64,000 nt of DNA from Alphaproteobacteria bacterium (GTDB lineage: Bacteria > Pseudomonadota > Alphaproteobacteria > Oceanibaculales > Oceanibaculaceae): contig JAHJHR010000018.1 in NCBI GenBank assembly GCA_018823745.1, positions 186,001 to 250,000 on the forward strand, in the 5' to 3' direction. The position numbers and the translations under genes were made by a program. The notes beneath the pieces were generated by a model, which worked only from the letters and a program-made list of their open reading frames with translations, had not been told where the DNA came from and made no database searches. Positions 1-7,625 of this stretch are shown here, piece after piece. The number at the start of each line of letters is the position of its first letter. Position 1 is the stretch's first letter.

Positions 1-736
1 GCGCGCGCAGTGCCGCCGCCAGCTTCTGCGAATTCACCGGATAGACCGTGCCGTCGCCCGTACCGTGCAGCAACAGCATGGGCGGGGCCTTGTCGGTGAC
101 GAATTCGACCGGCTGGGTTTCCGCGCGGGTTTTGGCGGTGGCGAAGATATCGCGGGTTGATCTGTATTCGGTCGGATCTAAGGCGTAGGGGCCGGCGAGG
201 CCGAAAAACCCTTTGATATCCGTCGTTTCCAGGCCTTCTGCCTGCAGGTAGTGCCGATCCAGTGCCAACATCGCACCCAGATGCGCGCCGGCCGAGTGAC
301 CCCCCAGATAGAGCCGCTCGGGATCGCCGCCATGCTGCCGGATATTCTCATGCACCCAGCGCACCGCCTTGGCGCCATCCTCGATGAAGACCGGAAAGCG
401 CACCGCCGGATAGACCCGGTAATCCGGGATCACCACGACATAGCCGCGTTTCACCAGTGCCTCGGCGACGAATTTGTAATCGCCGCGCGCGCCATTCTTC
501 CAACCGCCGCCATAGAAGAACACCACGACCGGATGCAGTGCATCGCCGGCTGGCCGGTGTACATCCAGCCGGTGCCGGGGATCCGGCCCATAGGCGATAT
601 CCGCCGTGACCGGGTAATCCTGCGCCAGCAGCGCCGCGTTCAGCGTTGCCAGGCCGGAGCAACCAGAGAGCAGCGAGGCGAGCAGCACAGGAATCGCCGT
701 GAGTTTGATCGCACGCGCCAGAAGCAGCACCGACAT
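1..736 (-). CDS. alpha/beta hydrolase, carboxylesterase-like lipoprotein (3' end cut by window edge)
   Basis: The frame is open from an ATG at 736 to the left edge (245 codons, no stop), so the C terminus is missing. Residues 1-25 form a lipoprotein signal ending in a lipobox with Cys26, which suggests a membrane-anchored protein. The rest matches the esterase/lipase (BD-FAE, HSL-like) fold: an oxyanion-hole glycine run near residues 75-79 (YGGGW), a nucleophile elbow GGHSAGA with Ser148, and the likely acid Asp228 in GTGDGT. The catalytic His would lie beyond the edge. The substrate cannot be told; small acyl esters are typical of the family. It is divergent from the methyltransferase gene, with about 90 bp between them. 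Confidence 0.85.
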   Translation of the reverse strand, partial: MSVLLLARAIKLTAIPVLLASLLSGCSGLATLNAALLAQDYPVTADIAYGPDPRHRLDVHRPAGDALHPVVVFFYGGGWKNGARGDYKFVAEALVKRGYVVVIPDYRVYPAVRFPVFIEDGAKAVRWVHENIRQHGGDPERLYLGGHSAGAHLGAMLALDRHYLQAEGLETTDIKGFFGLAGPYALDPTEYRSTRDIFATAKTRAETQPVEFVTDKAPPMLLLHGTGDGTVYPVNSQKLAAALRA

Positions 737-829
737 CGGGTTCAGGCTTTCTCGTTCGGAAACATCATTCTACCGTCAGATCGGTCGATTTCCGTACAAG
801 TCGAGCCCTGATCGCCTAAGCTGCGCGCC

Positions 830-1627
830 ATGGAAGATGGCGCAGAATTTTTTAGCGGCCATAATCTGCGGGTCGGGTTCTACGATCTGCTGTTCGGCCG
901 TGCCTCGAATCTCATCGGCGAGATGGATTTCTACCGTGACTTCACCGCTGGCGCCGGCTCTGTGCTGGAGGCCGCCTGCGGCAGCGGGAGGTTGTTTCCG
1001 GCGCTGGGCGCAGCAGACCGCCTTCTTGTCGGCTTTGATGCCTCGCTGGAACTCCTGCAACAGGCCCGGACGCATTATGGCAGCGATGCCAGCCTCGGGC
1101 GGCCCTTGCTCTGTGCCCAGCGGATGGAGAATTTCGCCTTTGGCCACCATTTCGAGCGCATCATCGTCGGCTATTACGGCCTGAGCTATGTGCTGGATGC
1201 GGAAGGGCGGCGCAGCTTTATGCAGCGCATCGCCGATCACCTGACGCCCGAGGGCCAGGCCGTGCTGCATCTGCCGGATGCCGATCTGCTGCGTCGGGCG
1301 GTTCCGCAGAGCGAGATCGATGCCCAGCGGGGCAGCCTGGTGCTGAAATCCGAAATTCCGGACTTCACCGGCAGGCTTGCCTATCAGACCACCGACAGCC
1401 GGGTGGAGGGGAATGGCGCCATCCATGTGACGGAACTGACATTCGCGCTGCTGGATGAGTCCGGCACGACACTGCGCGAGGAAACCGCCGCCATGCATTA
1501 TGCAATCCTCGACCGGCAGGATATAGAGGCGCTGGCTGCAAGCGCCGGGCTGCGGCTGGTGGAGAGCCTTTCAGGCTTCACTGAGGATAATGAATCAGAG
1601 CTGATCGTGACGCTGGTCCCAGCCTGA
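830..1627 (+). CDS. class I SAM-dependent methyltransferase
   Basis: This is a 265-residue soluble protein with a Rossmann methyltransferase core. Motif I (VLEAACGSGRLF, residues 45-56) is the SAM-binding glycine loop. It is followed by the acidic strand-2 end (GFDAS), a YYGLSYVL strand and a helical insertion typical of small-molecule methyltransferases with a Methyltransf_25-like fold. The last third is beta-rich. No neighbour identifies the acceptor: upstream is a divergent esterase and downstream is mazG. It could act on a small molecule or a lipid. The fold call is firm and the substrate is unknown. Confidence 0.8.
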   Translation: MEDGAEFFSGHNLRVGFYDLLFGRASNLIGEMDFYRDFTAGAGSVLEAACGSGRLFPALGAADRLLVGFDASLELLQQARTHYGSDASLGRPLLCAQRMENFAFGHHFERIIVGYYGLSYVLDAEGRRSFMQRIADHLTPEGQAVLHLPDADLLRRAVPQSEIDAQRGSLVLKSEIPDFTGRLAYQTTDSRVEGNGAIHVTELTFALLDESGTTLREETAAMHYAILDRQDIEALAASAGLRLVESLSGFTEDNESELIVTLVPA

Positions 1628-1666
1628 TACAATATTTTCCATAATATATATTATGCGATAATCAGG
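1623..1666. repeat. nested inverted repeat in the methyltransferase-mazG gap
   Basis: Inside an AT-rich gap lies a perfect 16-bp palindrome, CATAATATATATTATG (1640-1655). It is framed by a second, outer inverted pair, CCTGAT (1623-1628) and ATCAGG (1661-1666). The outer left arm overlaps the methyltransferase stop codon. There is no following T-tract, so a simple intrinsic terminator is not obvious. It may be an operator or promoter region for mazG. Confidence 0.5.
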
Positions 1667-1784
1667 TCACGCTCTCAACGCTTTCATCCTGCTCCCGATG
1701 CCGGTAGTCTCGCCCTGTTTTTGGCCAGTCCTTTTGGCCAGCAGTATGGCCCGTCTGGAAACCCCCCGAGGTTTGATCCGTCCG

Positions 1785-2600
1785 ATGACCGCCCCGATCG
1801 ACAGGCTGCTTGAAATCATGGCGCGGCTGCGGGCGCCGGATGGCTGTCCGTGGGATCGCGCGCAGAATTTTGCCAGCATCGCGCCCTACACCATCGAGGA
1901 AGCCTATGAGGTGGATGATGCGATCCGCCAGGGAGATATGGGCCAGCTGCGCGAGGAGCTGGGCGACCTCCTCCTCCAGGTCGTGTTCCATGCCCAGATG
2001 GCGCGCGAGGACGGGTTGTTCGACTTTGATGCTGTCGCCACCGCGATCAGCGACAAGCTGGTCAGCCGCCACCCGCATGTCTTTGCCGATACCTCTGCCG
2101 ACACGCCGGACCAGGTAAAACTCGGCTGGGAGGAGCTGAAAGCCGCCGAGCGCGCCCGCAAGGCAGAGGCCAAGGGCGGCACGGCCAGCATTCTCGATGA
2201 TGTCGGCCGCGCCCTGCCGGCGCTGATGCGGGCCGAGAAACTACAGAAACGCGCCGCGCGCGTCGGTTTCGACTGGCCGGATACCGCCCAGGTCATCGCC
2301 AAGATCGAGGAAGAACTGGAAGAACTGAAGGTCGAGCTGGCCGCCGAGCGCCGCAGCGAGGCCAATATCCATGAGGAAATGGGCGATCTGATCTTCGCGC
2401 TCACCAACCTCGCCCGTCACCTGAAGGTCGATCCCGAACTGGCGCTGCGTGACTGCAACGCCAAATTCGAACGCCGATTCCAGCGTATCGAAGCCCTCCT
2501 CGCGGCCGATGGCCGGACGCCCGAGCAGTCCGATCTCCCGGAGATGGAAGCACTCTGGCTGCGTGCCAAGGCCGAGGAAAAACTCAAGAAATCCGCGTAA
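1785..2600 (+). CDS. mazG: nucleoside triphosphate pyrophosphohydrolase MazG
   Basis: MazG hydrolyses (d)NTPs to NMP and pyrophosphate, cleaning the nucleotide pool and influencing ppGpp levels. The 271-residue product has the family's tandem MazG layout. The N-terminal repeat starts with the usual RLLEIMARLR..CPWD block and carries the metal-binding EExxE of IEEAYE (E38, E39, E42) and E58..D61 in REELGD. A second repeat with KIEEELEELK and HEEMGDLIFAL follows. The frame extends upstream to 1698, but those residues do not look like the family, so I chose the ATG at 1785, which gives the expected N terminus and length; 1746 is an alternative. Confidence 0.93.
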   Translation: MTAPIDRLLEIMARLRAPDGCPWDRAQNFASIAPYTIEEAYEVDDAIRQGDMGQLREELGDLLLQVVFHAQMAREDGLFDFDAVATAISDKLVSRHPHVFADTSADTPDQVKLGWEELKAAERARKAEAKGGTASILDDVGRALPALMRAEKLQKRAARVGFDWPDTAQVIAKIEEELEELKVELAAERRSEANIHEEMGDLIFALTNLARHLKVDPELALRDCNAKFERRFQRIEALLAADGRTPEQSDLPEMEALWLRAKAEEKLKKSA

Positions 2601-2634
2601 TCATCTATAATTGTTAAGAAATATGGAGCAGACA

Positions 2635-3390
2635 ATGTCCCAGCTGACCGTCTTCATCACCGGCGCCACCGCCGGTTTCGGCGCCGCCACGGCCCGCCGC
2701 TTTGCCAAGGACAAGCACAAGCTGATCCTGACCGGCCGCCGGCTGGAGCGTCTTGAGGCGCTGCAGAAGGAGCTGGATACCGATGTCCATATCGTGGCGC
2801 TGGATGTCCGCGATGAGAAGGCCGTGCGCGCCGCCGTCGCCGCCCTGCCCGACAATTTCAAGAATGTCGATGTGCTGGTGAACAATGCCGGCCTCGCCCT
2901 GGGCCTGGAGCCGGCCCATCTGGTCGCCATGAGCGACTGGGAGACGATGATCGACACCAATATCAAGGGCCTGCTCTACTGCACCCAGGCGCTGCTGACC
3001 GGCATGGTCGAGCGCGGCAAGGGCCATGTCATCAATCTCGGCTCGGTCGCCGGCAGCTACCCCTATCCGGGCGGCAATGTCTATGGTGCCACCAAGGCCT
3101 TCGTGAAGCAGTTCTCGCTGAATCTGCGTGCCGATCTGGTGGCCCAGAACATCCGCGTCACCGATGTCGAGCCCGGCCTGGCCGAAAGCGAGTTCTCGGT
3201 GGTGCGCTTCAAGGGCGATGCCGACAAGGCGAAGGATGTCTACAAGGGCACGGAGCCGATCACCCCGGACAATGTCGCCGAGGTGATCTACTTCACCGCC
3301 ACCTTCCCCGGCAATGTGAACATCAACCGCATCGAGCTGATGGCCGCCTGCCAGGCCTTCAGCCCGTTCAACGTGGTGCGCAAGCAGTAG
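2635..3390 (+). CDS. short-chain dehydrogenase/reductase, YdfG-type 3-hydroxy acid dehydrogenase
   Basis: This is a 251-residue classical SDR. The cofactor loop TGATAGFG (9-16) with downstream TGRR suggests NADP(H). NNAG is at 83-86 and the catalytic residues are Ser137, Tyr150 and Lys154 (YGATK). The whole sequence resembles E. coli YdfG, which oxidises L-allo-threonine and related 3-hydroxy acids and reduces malonic semialdehyde, down to the DWETMIDTN and EPGL segments. The ATG at 2635 is preceded by GGAG at good spacing; ATGs at 2611 and 2623 in the same frame lack one. It lies 34 bp after mazG and may be cotranscribed. The exact substrate is inferred. Confidence 0.88.
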   Translation: MSQLTVFITGATAGFGAATARRFAKDKHKLILTGRRLERLEALQKELDTDVHIVALDVRDEKAVRAAVAALPDNFKNVDVLVNNAGLALGLEPAHLVAMSDWETMIDTNIKGLLYCTQALLTGMVERGKGHVINLGSVAGSYPYPGGNVYGATKAFVKQFSLNLRADLVAQNIRVTDVEPGLAESEFSVVRFKGDADKAKDVYKGTEPITPDNVAEVIYFTATFPGNVNINRIELMAACQAFSPFNVVRKQ

Positions 3391-3402
3391 CTTCGGGTTC
3401 TG

Positions 3403-3442
3403 CTGTCCTTGCCGGGTCTCAGGCCCGGCAAGGACAGTTTTC
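3403..3442. terminator. intrinsic terminator between convergent SDR and inositol-phosphatase genes
   Basis: There is a perfect 14-bp stem, CTGTCCTTGCCGGG (3403-3416) with its complement at 3424-3437, a 7-nt loop, and TTTTC on the plus side. It lies between two stop codons facing each other. It terminates the SDR transcript and can also fold on the minus strand at the end of the long ntr-hfq-hflX gene run. Confidence 0.88.
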
Positions 3443-3452
3443 TGATGAGTTT

Positions 3453-4274
3453 TTACCCGACCGCCCGGCTTGCCGGGTTGGGGAACAGCAGGTCGCGCAG
3501 CGCGTCCCAGCTGGCCGGGTCGGATGCCATGATCAGCGGCCCGGCATGGATGGTCGGCGCATAGGGCGTGCCATCGGCAAAGGCGCCAACACCCCCCGCC
3601 TCCTTGTGCAGCAGCCATCCGGCGGCGTGATCCCAGGGCATGATCCGGCGATAGACCGAGAAATGCGTGCGGCCCTCGGTCAGTTGCAGATATTCATGAC
3701 CAGCACAGCCCAGTGAGAAGAAGCGCCGCAGATTCTGCGCGCGGGCGCGTATTTCGGGGCGTTCTTCCGTCGGCACGAATTTCAGGCTCAGCGTCCCGAT
3801 CATGTCGGCCAGAGGCTGCGGCCGGGAGACAGACATGCGCCGGTCGTCGAGATAGGCGCCCTCGCCCGCCTCCGCCACGGCCATGCGATCACGGATCGGG
3901 TCATAGATCCACCCAGCCAGTATCTCGCCGCGCCGCGCCAGCGCGACCATGACGGCGAACATCTCGGAGCCCTCGGCGAAATTCGCGGTGCCATCCACCG
4001 GGTCGATGATCCAGACCGGGTCGTCGCCACGCAGCAGATCCAGAAGATGCGGCGAAGCCGACGCCGCTTCCTCCCCGACCACATGCGAGCCGGGCAGCAG
4101 CCGGCTCAGCGCCGGGGTCAGGAACTTCTCGGATTCCAGATCGGCCACGGTGACAAGGTCGCCCGGCCCCTTCTCCTGGGTATCGCCCTCCTCCAGCCGC
4201 CGGAAGCGCGGCAGGATGATCGTCTCGGCGGTTTCCCGAAGCAGCTCGGAAACGCGATCAGTATCGATCAGCAT
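3453..4274 (-). CDS. inositol monophosphatase family protein (HisN/SuhB/CysQ type)
   Basis: This 273-residue member of the Mg-dependent, lithium-sensitive phosphatase superfamily has all the metal ligands: GEE (68-70), the signature DPVDGT (Asp91, Asp94) and WDHAAG with Asp215. Family members dephosphorylate inositol phosphates, histidinol phosphate or 3'-phosphoadenosine nucleotides; sequence alone does not decide which applies here. The start codon overlaps the hflX stop by one base (TGATG), a strong sign of translational coupling. It is the last gene of the run and ends just before a strong hairpin terminator. Confidence 0.88.
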   Translation of the reverse strand: MLIDTDRVSELLRETAETIILPRFRRLEEGDTQEKGPGDLVTVADLESEKFLTPALSRLLPGSHVVGEEAASASPHLLDLLRGDDPVWIIDPVDGTANFAEGSEMFAVMVALARRGEILAGWIYDPIRDRMAVAEAGEGAYLDDRRMSVSRPQPLADMIGTLSLKFVPTEERPEIRARAQNLRRFFSLGCAGHEYLQLTEGRTHFSVYRRIMPWDHAAGWLLHKEAGGVGAFADGTPYAPTIHAGPLIMASDPASWDALRDLLFPNPASRAVG

Positions 4275-5653
4275 CAGGCTGTCAGATCGGCCTGGCGGCG
4301 CTCGAACCGCGCCAGCTCGGCCTCGTCCAGACCGACCACGAGATGTGCCTCGCTCTCATCATCTTCGCGCTCCAGCACCTCGCCATGCTCGTAGAGCCAG
4401 GCCAGGGTGGCACCATCGGACAGCGAGACATCGACCCGCAGGGTCATGCGCAGCGCGTTCAGCCGCCGGTCGAGCAGCGCCAGCAAGTCATCGGAGCCTG
4501 TGCCTTTCAGCGCTGAGACCGCGATCACACTGTCATCGCGGGCGGCGATGTTCAGCGCCCTTTCGCGGTCCTCGTCCGGCAGCAGGTCGATCTTGTTGAG
4601 CACCTCGACGATGTAATCCGTCCCCTGCTCCGGCCCGACGCCCAGATCGGACAGCACGGTCTCGACATCGACGCGCTGCGCCTCGGTGTCGGGATGCGCG
4701 ATATCGCGGACATGCAGGATGATATCGGCCTCCAGCACCTCCTCCAGCGTCGCCCGGAAGGCGGCGACCAGCTGGGTCGGCAGATCAGAGATGAAGCCCA
4801 CCGTGTCGGACAGGATGATCTGCCGGCCGGAGCGCAGCTTCAGGCGCCGCATCGTCGGGTCCAGCGTCGCGAACAGCAGATCCTTGGCGAAGACGTCGGA
4901 ATCGGTCAGCCGGTTGAACAGCGTCGATTTACCGGCATTGGTATAGCCGACCAGGGCTACAATCGGATACGGCACTTTGCGCCGGGCGCTGCGATGCAGC
5001 TCACGCGTGCGCTTCACCTCATCCAGCTGGCGCTTCAGCTTCACGATCTTGTCGTCGATGATGCGCCGATCCAGCTCGATCTGGCTTTCACCCGGGCCAC
5101 CCATGAAGCCGGCACCACCGCGCTGCCGCTCCAGATGGGTCCAGGACCGTACCAGGCGGCTGCGCTGATAGGTCAGCGCAGCCAGATCGACCTGCAGCCT
5201 TCCTTCATGCGTGCGCGCCCGTGCGCCAAAGATTTCCAGAATCAGGCCGGTCCGGTCGATCACCTTGCAGTGCCAGGCACGTTCCAGATTGCGCTGCTGC
5301 ACCGGGGTCAGGGCGGCATCAACGACCGCGACCTCGATCTCCATGGCCTTGATCAGATCGGCAAAGCGCTCCGCCTGGCCGGAGCCCAGCAGCCGGGACG
5401 GCGTCGGCTTGGTAATGCGCATCACTTCGCGGTGCACGATCTCCAGATCGATGGCGCGGGCAAGCCCTTCCGCCTCGGCAAGCCGGGATTCGGGCGCGCG
5501 CAGGGAGCCCTCGCCCCGGTTCGGGCCGGAGGTGACATCAGGATGCAGAACAAGGGCGCGGACCGGATGGTCGGCGACCTCATTCCACGTTTCCGCGCGC
5601 TTGGTCTTTTCCGGCTGAAGATCGTCTTCAGCGGTATCGCGTGATCTACCCAT
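4274..5653 (-). CDS. hflX: ribosome-associated GTPase HflX
   Basis: HflX is a translational GTPase that binds the 50S subunit and splits stalled or stress-inactivated ribosomes. The product (459 residues from the ATG) has the HflX N-terminal domain, a basic linker rich in Arg and Leu, the GTPase G1 loop GYTNAGKST, the switch II stretch DTVGF, the NKID motif for guanine, and a C-terminal tail. A TTG three bases upstream is also in frame; the ATG at 5653 is preferred. It follows hfq by only a few bases, the classical hfq-hflX order, and overlaps the phosphatase gene downstream. Confidence 0.95.
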   Translation of the reverse strand: MGRSRDTAEDDLQPEKTKRAETWNEVADHPVRALVLHPDVTSGPNRGEGSLRAPESRLAEAEGLARAIDLEIVHREVMRITKPTPSRLLGSGQAERFADLIKAMEIEVAVVDAALTPVQQRNLERAWHCKVIDRTGLILEIFGARARTHEGRLQVDLAALTYQRSRLVRSWTHLERQRGGAGFMGGPGESQIELDRRIIDDKIVKLKRQLDEVKRTRELHRSARRKVPYPIVALVGYTNAGKSTLFNRLTDSDVFAKDLLFATLDPTMRRLKLRSGRQIILSDTVGFISDLPTQLVAAFRATLEEVLEADIILHVRDIAHPDTEAQRVDVETVLSDLGVGPEQGTDYIVEVLNKIDLLPDEDRERALNIAARDDSVIAVSALKGTGSDDLLALLDRRLNALRMTLRVDVSLSDGATLAWLYEHGEVLEREDDESEAHLVVGLDEAELARFERRQADLTA

Positions 5654-5656
5654 CAA

Positions 5657-5908
5657 TTACTCGGAATCCGAGCCTTCCTTTACAGCGTCAAAGAGCTGGA
5701 TCGGCTGTGCCGGCATGATGGTCGAGATCGCGTGCTTGTAAACCAGCTGGGAATGCGCGTCACGGCGCAGCAGAACCGAGAAATTATCGAACCAGGTTAC
5801 GATGCCCTGAAGCTTCACGCCATTGATCAGGAAGATCGTTACAGGGGTCTTCTGCTTCCTGATGCTGTTCAGAAATACGTCCTGAACATTTTGATTTTTG
5901 TCAGACAT
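5657..5908 (-). CDS. hfq: RNA chaperone Hfq
   Basis: The 83-residue Sm-like protein forms a hexameric ring that pairs small RNAs with mRNAs. Both Sm motifs are visible: [19 protein letters not shown] (Sm1) and YKHAIST (Sm2, the poly-U pocket). The C-terminal tail is short and acidic, as in other alphaproteobacteria. Its 135-bp upstream gap is larger than the neighbouring gaps and contains a palindrome, so hfq probably has its own promoter in addition to read-through from the HAD phosphatase gene. Confidence 0.97.
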   Translation of the reverse strand: MSDKNQNVQDVFLNSIRKQKTPVTIFLINGVKLQGIVTWFDNFSVLLRRDAHSQLVYKHAISTIMPAQPIQLFDAVKEGSDSE

Positions 5909-5965
5909 GTTTCTTTCCGTCTGTTGTGTTGTTGGAGCCGAAAATGGCCCTTGCCGCCCGGATAC

Positions 5966-5981
5966 TTTCGCATGTGCGAAA
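5966..5981. promoter_or_regulatory. palindrome upstream of hfq
   Basis: TTTCGCATGTGCGAAA is a perfect inverted repeat with two 7-bp arms and a 2-bp centre, 58 bp upstream of the hfq start codon. No T-run follows on either strand, so it looks more like a dimer-protein operator than a terminator. The binding protein is not recognisable. Confidence 0.4.
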
Positions 5982-6043
5982 AGAATAATCGATAAGGGAA
6001 ATTGTGATTCAGACCGATTATTTCAATATGCGGTCAGAGCGTC

Positions 6044-6706
6044 CTAGACGATGGCCCCCAGCCATTCGACCACGCGTGTGCAATGCGGGGCATGCCAGCG
6101 GGGTGGAAACTGTACCAGTGCCGCGTCATCCGGATAAGGATCGCGGATCAGAACCGGCACGCAGCCGGCATTATGGGCGCATTCCATATCGATGCTGGTG
6201 TCACCGACAAACCAGACATCCGGCCCGGGCTCGATGCCGCTGCCGGCCAGCGCCATGCCGACGGGTATCGGCGAGGGCTTGTCTGCCGTCGCATCCTCGG
6301 CCCCGATGACCTGGCCGAAATAGCCACGCCAGCCCAGATGATCGACCTCCAGCCGCAGCGTTGGGCCGCGCTTGTTGGAGACAATGGCCAGATAGACGCC
6401 CTTCTCCCGCAAATGCGCCAGAAGATCGGCCGATCCGGCCAGCGGGTTCAGCATGGCCAAGTGGTTCTGGGCAAAGTGATCGAGGAAAATCGTCCGCGCC
6501 TCTTCCCAGCGATCACCGAACAGGATCGGGAAGCTGTCGCGCAGCGACGCCTTCACCCGGGCGCGGGTTTCCTCGACCGTCCACTCCTGCTGCCCGAAGC
6601 TCACCAGCGTGAAATTCAGGGCGGCGCGGATGGCATCCCAATTATCGGCGAGCGTGTGGTCCCAGTCGAAAATGACGGCGCGCGGCCGTGCCGTCGGGCA
6701 CTCCAC
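6044..6706 (-). CDS. HAD-family phosphatase, phosphoglycolate-phosphatase-like
   Basis: This 220-residue haloacid dehalogenase-like hydrolase has motif I DWDHT with nucleophile Asp14 and acid Asp16, motif II in IVSNKRG, the motif III lysine in TADKPSP and motif IV in FVGDTSIDMECA. A helical cap lies between motifs I and II, as in Gph-type enzymes. The phosphorylated substrate is not deducible. The start is GTG (6704-6706), two bases after the aminotransferase stop (TGATCGTG), so the two genes are almost certainly translated together. Confidence 0.85.
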   Translation of the reverse strand: MECPTARPRAVIFDWDHTLADNWDAIRAALNFTLVSFGQQEWTVEETRARVKASLRDSFPILFGDRWEEARTIFLDHFAQNHLAMLNPLAGSADLLAHLREKGVYLAIVSNKRGPTLRLEVDHLGWRGYFGQVIGAEDATADKPSPIPVGMALAGSGIEPGPDVWFVGDTSIDMECAHNAGCVPVLIRDPYPDDAALVQFPPRWHAPHCTRVVEWLGAIV

Positions 6707-6708
6707 GA

Positions 6709-7575
6709 TCAGGCGCTTTCCCGCATGCCGTCCATGAAGCTCTCATACCAGTCGCGCAGCTTCAGCGACACCGAGCCGGCCTTGCCATTGCCGATGACGG
6801 TATCGTTGATCTGCGTCACCGGCGTCACAAAGCTGGTGGCGCTGGAGATGAAGGCCTCGCGGGCCTGCAGGGCTTCCTCGGCGCTGAAGGCGCGCTCGAC
6901 GAACTTGACCCCCTCCTCCTCCGCCAGCTTCAGGATGCGCAGGCGGGTAATGCCGTTCAGGATGTCGTTGGTCGCCGGGCGGGTGATCAGCTCGCCCTCC
7001 TTGGTGATGATCCAGGCGTTGGTCGAGGTGCCCTCGGTCACCATGCCGTCATCATCGACCTGCCAGGCCTCGGTAGCGCCAGCCTCGCGCGCCTGCTGCT
7101 TGCCCAGGATGTTCGGCAGCAGCGATACCGTCTTGATATCGCAGCGTTCCCAGCGGATATCGCGGATCGTGATGACCTTCACGCCATCCTCGACCTTCTG
7201 CCGGCTGGGCAGGCGCACATGCTTGGCGGTCATCACCACCGCCGGCGGCGTGCCCTTCTTGGGAAACGGATGATCGCGCCGGGCAACGCCGCGCGTAACC
7301 TGCATGTAGACCAGCCCGGTCCTGATCAGGTTGCGGCGGATAACCTCCCGCGTCACCGCCTTGATCGCGGCACGTGACATCGGAATGTCGATGCGCAGCT
7401 CGCCCAGCGAGCGCCACAGACGGTCGAGATGCGGTTCCTCGTCGATCAGCCGGCCATTCACCACCGTCACCACCTCGTAGACGCCATCGGCGAACTGGTA
7501 GCCACGATCCTCGACGTGAACGGCGGCGTCGCCATGGGGAACGTAACGGCCATTGACATAGGCAATGCGGGACAT
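6709..7575 (-). CDS. dat: D-amino-acid aminotransferase (PLP fold type IV)
   Basis: This 288-residue class IV aminotransferase opens with VNGRYVPHGDAAVHVEDRGYQFADGVYEV, typical of D-alanine transaminases. The PLP lysine is Lys148 in CDIKTVSLLPN and the cofactor-binding Glu181 is in VTEGTSTN. Such enzymes exchange amino groups between D-alanine and 2-oxoglutarate to supply D-glutamate for peptidoglycan; branched-chain or aminodeoxychorismate enzymes share the fold and remain possible. The same neighbourhood (trkA, dat, hfq, hflX) is common in Rhodospirillales-type genomes. Confidence 0.88.
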   Translation of the reverse strand: MSRIAYVNGRYVPHGDAAVHVEDRGYQFADGVYEVVTVVNGRLIDEEPHLDRLWRSLGELRIDIPMSRAAIKAVTREVIRRNLIRTGLVYMQVTRGVARRDHPFPKKGTPPAVVMTAKHVRLPSRQKVEDGVKVITIRDIRWERCDIKTVSLLPNILGKQQAREAGATEAWQVDDDGMVTEGTSTNAWIITKEGELITRPATNDILNGITRLRILKLAEEEGVKFVERAFSAEEALQAREAFISSATSFVTPVTQINDTVIGNGKAGSVSLKLRDWYESFMDGMRESA

Positions 7576-7625
7576 GCGGAAAACCTCTGAAATCAGGAGC
7601 GGTGGAGACGGGAACCAGAGACGGC

